Source: Vibrio penaeicida
GTDB lineage: Bacteria; Pseudomonadota; Gammaproteobacteria; Enterobacterales; Vibrionaceae
Reading direction: 5' to 3'
Length of the DNA: 64,000 nt
NCBI RefSeq assembly: GCF_030689305.1
Contig: NZ_JAUYVM010000011.1
Location: 1-64,000, forward strand
Position numbers and translations under genes: made by a program. Under the pieces are notes generated by a model, which saw only the letters and a list, made by a program, of their open reading frames with translations, was not told the origin of the DNA and searched no databases. Below, piece by piece: positions 61,282 to 64,000 of the stretch; position 1 is the first letter of the stretch, and every line of letters starts with the position of its first letter.

Positions 61282-62025
61282 CTAAGACGACTTTGTTTCC
61301 CGAGAAGACACTCGATAATTCACTCCTATTGGCGATAAATTACGTTTGAATCGCCAATGGGGCTTAATGGGTTTAAGAGGATAAGTGCGTTTTCGAGCGA
61401 CGATAAAATAGAGGCTCCCAAATGGGTTCGCTAAATTACCCAGTGCGTTCTCTGTCCAAGTCCATAAAGGTTGATAGCGACCAAATGGCAATAGTGCGTA
61501 ACAGTCCAAATGGACGACCTGATAGTTCAATAGCCCTAGCCAGTCTCGGATTCGGTTGGGGGTGAACATTCTCCCACTCCAAGGCAGGTTGTTCTTTCGC
61601 CATGGCATCAAACTCGATAATCCTGTCACGCTGATAGGATTAAACCCCGTTATGATTAAGTAACCATCGTCAATCATTACCCTGTCTATTTCACGCAGTA
61701 ATCGGTGTGGGTCATTACAGTAATCAAGTTGGTGCGCCATCAGCACTGCGTCAAAACTCTTCTCGAGAAAAGGCAGATCATACGCATCAGCTATAACGTT
61801 ATGGAGTGGGTTTTCGATATCCAGTAGAACTTGGTGTTGTATGTTGCAGTTTGAGCTCGTTAGTTCACAACTTAAACCACCGAGCTTTAACATATGGTAG
61901 CCAAACAATTTGGGGCACCATTCATCTAGCCTCATTTGGATAGTTTCTGATACCCACTGACCATTTTTGAGCTGTTCCCAAGAATGTGGCTGTTCTAATT
62001 TGCGTGATGTGCGAGCTGGCTTCAT
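61282..62025 (-). CDS. SAM-dependent methyltransferase (YafS-like)
   Basis: A 247-residue class I methyltransferase. The acidic strand and the motif after it are around FDAVLMAHQLDYCNDPHRLL, and DDGYLIITGFNPISVTGL is the strand-five region. The glycine-rich SAM loop is not canonical. Its place between rnhA and gloB is that of yafS in enterics; the substrate is unknown. Confidence 0.85.
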   Translation of the reverse strand: MKPARTSRKLEQPHSWEQLKNGQWVSETIQMRLDEWCPKLFGYHMLKLGGLSCELTSSNCNIQHQVLLDIENPLHNVIADAYDLPFLEKSFDAVLMAHQLDYCNDPHRLLREIDRVMIDDGYLIITGFNPISVTGLSSLMPWRKNNLPWSGRMFTPNRIRDWLGLLNYQVVHLDCYALLPFGRYQPLWTWTENALGNLANPFGSLYFIVARKRTYPLKPIKPHWRFKRNLSPIGVNYRVSSRETKSS

Positions 62026-62064
62026 AATAATCCGTCTAAATATCTGGGGACTGGAGTTCCAAAT

Positions 62065-62823
62065 ATGTTAACCATCAAAAGCATACCTGCATTTAGCGAC
62101 AATTACATCTGGCTCATCCAAAATAACGATCAGCGTTGTGCGGTTGTCGACCCAGGCGATGCGTCTCCAGTATTGGAGCACCTAAAAACTCATGAGCTTG
62201 AACTGGAAGCCATTCTAATTACACACCATCATGGCGATCACATTGGTGGTGTATCAGACCTCATAAGAGCTTTTCCAAATTGTAAAGTCGTCGGTCCAGC
62301 CGATGAACCCATCCCTACCCTGACGACACCAGTTAAAGAAGGCGACCAAATCGAACTATTTGGAGAAAGGTTTCTCGTTTTAGATCTACCTGGACACACT
62401 TTAGGTCATATTGGTTACGTCGGCGACGGTAAATTGTTCTGTGGTGACGTTTTGTTCGCCGCGGGTTGTGGTCGAATCTTTGAAGGCACCTTTGCTCAAA
62501 TGTTTGAATCACTTAATAAACTGTCTGCTCTGGCTCAAGAAACCAAAGTGTATTGTGCCCACGAATACACTTCATCGAATGTTTCTTTTGCGCTCGCTGT
62601 CGAACCTGATAGCCCTGAGCTCCATATCTATCGCGATGAAGTCAATCGTCTAAGAGCACAAAATTTACCAACTATCCCGACCACGATAAGCCAAGAAATG
62701 CGGACAAACCCATTTCTTCGCTTTCAAGAGGAAAGTGTGATCAAGGCAGTGTCTCATCGCACTCAAGATACGTCACCACTTGCAGTCTTTTCGGCACTTC
62801 GTGAGTGGAAGAACGAATTTTAA
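62065..62823 (+). CDS. gloB: Hydroxyacylglutathione hydrolase (glyoxalase II)
   Basis: GloB hydrolyses S-lactoylglutathione to lactate and glutathione, the second step of methylglyoxal detoxification. The 252-residue MBL-fold enzyme has the two-metal motif THHHGDHIGG (His54, His56, Asp58, His59), LDLPGHTLGHIGYV and FCGDVLFAAGCGR with later metal ligands. GGAG lies upstream of the ATG. It is divergent from the methyltransferase and followed by mltD, a conserved trio. Confidence 0.97.
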   Translation: MLTIKSIPAFSDNYIWLIQNNDQRCAVVDPGDASPVLEHLKTHELELEAILITHHHGDHIGGVSDLIRAFPNCKVVGPADEPIPTLTTPVKEGDQIELFGERFLVLDLPGHTLGHIGYVGDGKLFCGDVLFAAGCGRIFEGTFAQMFESLNKLSALAQETKVYCAHEYTSSNVSFALAVEPDSPELHIYRDEVNRLRAQNLPTIPTTISQEMRTNPFLRFQEESVIKAVSHRTQDTSPLAVFSALREWKNEF

Positions 62824-62894
62824 CGATTTGATGCTTGTCACCTAGATAGGGAGACAAGTATTATCAGCAGCCATTTAATTAAAAGGCTGCATCA

Positions 62895-64000
62895 ATGAGA
62901 GTACAGTACAGTTGGGTGTTGGCGTTATTTTTGACAGGTTGTCAGCTAACGTCGTCGGAAACACCCAATCAAACATCACCGGAAAGTAACCAAAAGGAAA
63001 CTAAGGTTACTTCTACTTCTACACCGTCGGCAAGCAAACCTGCTAGTAACACCACGGCAAAAGAAACACCGGTAGTCACTCCTCAAAGTCAGCTTGATGT
63101 TTGGCAACGAATCGCCATGCAGCTTGAAATGCCTATTCCAGACCATAAAACTGTCGATTACTATCGGACATGGTACCTAAAACACCCTCGACATTTACAA
63201 ACGGTCGCACAAAGAGCAGAACCTTTTCTATTTCTAATTACAGAAAAAATTGAAGAACGCGGCTTACCTTTGGAGCTCGCTCTGTTGCCCGTAGTCGAAA
63301 GCTCATTTGACCCATTTGCCTACTCTCATGGCAGTGCTGCGGGTTTATGGCAGTTTGTTCCAGCTACCGGAAAAATGTACGGACTAGAGCAAAACTATTG
63401 GTACGATGGTAGACGTGATGTTACTGAGGCTACCGATGCCGCTCTGAATTACCTCGAAAACTTAAATCGACGCTTTGAGGGTAACTGGAATCACGCCATT
63501 GCCGCATACAATAGTGGTGGTGGTAGAGTATCGAGTGCCATTCGAAAGAACAAGAAAGCCAACAAACCTATCGATTTCTTTTCACTGTCTCTACCGAAAG
63601 AAACTAGTGGATACGTACCTAAACTGCTTGCCCTAGCAGACATTGTCGCCAACCAAGAAAAATACGGCATCAATATCCCGGCTATTGCGAACCAACCGGT
63701 ACTGGCGCAAGTGAACCCAAAAGAACAATTGGATTTAGCCATTGCAGCAAATTATGCAGGCTTGAGTGTGGCTGAACTACAAGGCTATAACCCTGCTTAC
63801 AACCAGTGGGCAACGGCACCATCAGGACCGCACCATTTATTGATTCCCATTGAGAAAGTTGAGCAGTTCAACCAAAAAATATCGCAAAATCGCGGTAAAG
63901 GTATGAAATTGGTTCGCCACCAAGTGAAATCGGGTGACACTTTAAGCGTGCTCGCTAAAAAATACAGCACGACAACAAAAGTCATTCAAGCGGCGAACGA
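62895..64000 (+). CDS. mltD: Membrane-bound lytic murein transglycosylase D (cut by window edge)
   Basis: The first 368 residues of MltD. A lipobox L-F-L-T-G-C places Cys16 as the lipidated residue; a Ser/Thr/Pro-rich linker follows to about 65. The SLT domain (about 110-260) has the catalytic Glu in VVESSFDPFAYSHGSAAG and LWQFVPATGKMYGL. The first LysM repeat begins near HQVKSGDTLSVLAKKYS. The enzyme cleaves peptidoglycan glycan strands. The remaining LysM repeats are beyond the window edge. Confidence 0.96.
   Translation, partial: MRVQYSWVLALFLTGCQLTSSETPNQTSPESNQKETKVTSTSTPSASKPASNTTAKETPVVTPQSQLDVWQRIAMQLEMPIPDHKTVDYYRTWYLKHPRHLQTVAQRAEPFLFLITEKIEERGLPLELALLPVVESSFDPFAYSHGSAAGLWQFVPATGKMYGLEQNYWYDGRRDVTEATDAALNYLENLNRRFEGNWNHAIAAYNSGGGRVSSAIRKNKKANKPIDFFSLSLPKETSGYVPKLLALADIVANQEKYGINIPAIANQPVLAQVNPKEQLDLAIAANYAGLSVAELQGYNPAYNQWATAPSGPHHLLIPIEKVEQFNQKISQNRGKGMKLVRHQVKSGDTLSVLAKKYSTTTKVIQAAN

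Overview
The window reads as chromosome I of a marine Vibrio or very close relative. The grounds are the polar-type flagellin cluster next to a DyP peroxidase gene, the conserved gene orders yffB-dapE, dapA-bamC, gcvR-bcp, perM-bepA-arsC, upp/purM-purN, yafJ-gmhA/fadE and dnaQ/rnhA-gloB-mltD, and small families typical of Vibrionaceae (DUF2919, DUF2956, DUF2897, DUF2066, TIGR03503). I saw no rRNA, tRNA, CRISPR array, transposase or integrase.

Layout. 1-5.3 kb: three flagellin genes on the minus strand (the first cut by the window edge), interrupted by a secreted lactonase-type metallohydrolase and a divergent LysR regulator. 5.5-11.1 kb: DyP peroxidase, small envelope proteins, yffB, dapE and an M15 carboxypeptidase. 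11.1-17.9 kb: an accessory block with a TonB-dependent receptor, three exported proteins sharing one N-terminal domain, a small CopD-like membrane protein and a divergent FNR/DNR-type regulator. Both promoters of this block carry a Fur-type box plus an identical 17-bp FNR-type palindrome. 18-28.8 kb: core genes bamC, dapA, gcvR, bcp, perM, bepA, arsC, a WrbA-like gene, DUF2069, DUF2066 and uraA. 28.9-33.7 kb: a two-component system divergent from a TRAP transporter, set between uraA and upp. 33.9-36.8 kb: upp, purM, purN and an Lrp-type ligand-binding protein. 36.9-51.9 kb: a catabolic island with all steps for an ortho-substituted benzoate (most likely salicylate) through its CoA thioester and gentisate to pyruvate plus fumarate, with its own branched-chain-type ABC importer, a MarR regulator, a nitrilase and a divergent RidA-like/arylformamidase-like fusion hydrolase. 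51.9-64 kb: yafJ, gmhA, fadE, a secreted protein with a duplicated Cys-containing module, a TIGR03503 protein, dnaQ, rnhA, a methyltransferase, gloB and the start of mltD.

How the parts work together. In the iron block, Fur would hold the operon off when iron is sufficient and the adjacent regulator would activate it through the boxes upstream of each promoter; the receptor and exported proteins then fit capture of an iron-containing ligand, perhaps heme. In the catabolic island, importer, CoA ligase, 5-hydroxylase, thioesterase, gentisate dioxygenase, maleylpyruvate-hydrolase-type enzyme and maleate isomerase form one pathway. Familiar operators (PurR before purM, FadR before fadE, sigma-28 promoters before two flagellins) support the core assignments. 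Repeats include a long palindromic element at 6474-6535, a rearranged copy at 1774-1855 whose arm has become a 9-bp tandem array, and two other short tandem arrays.
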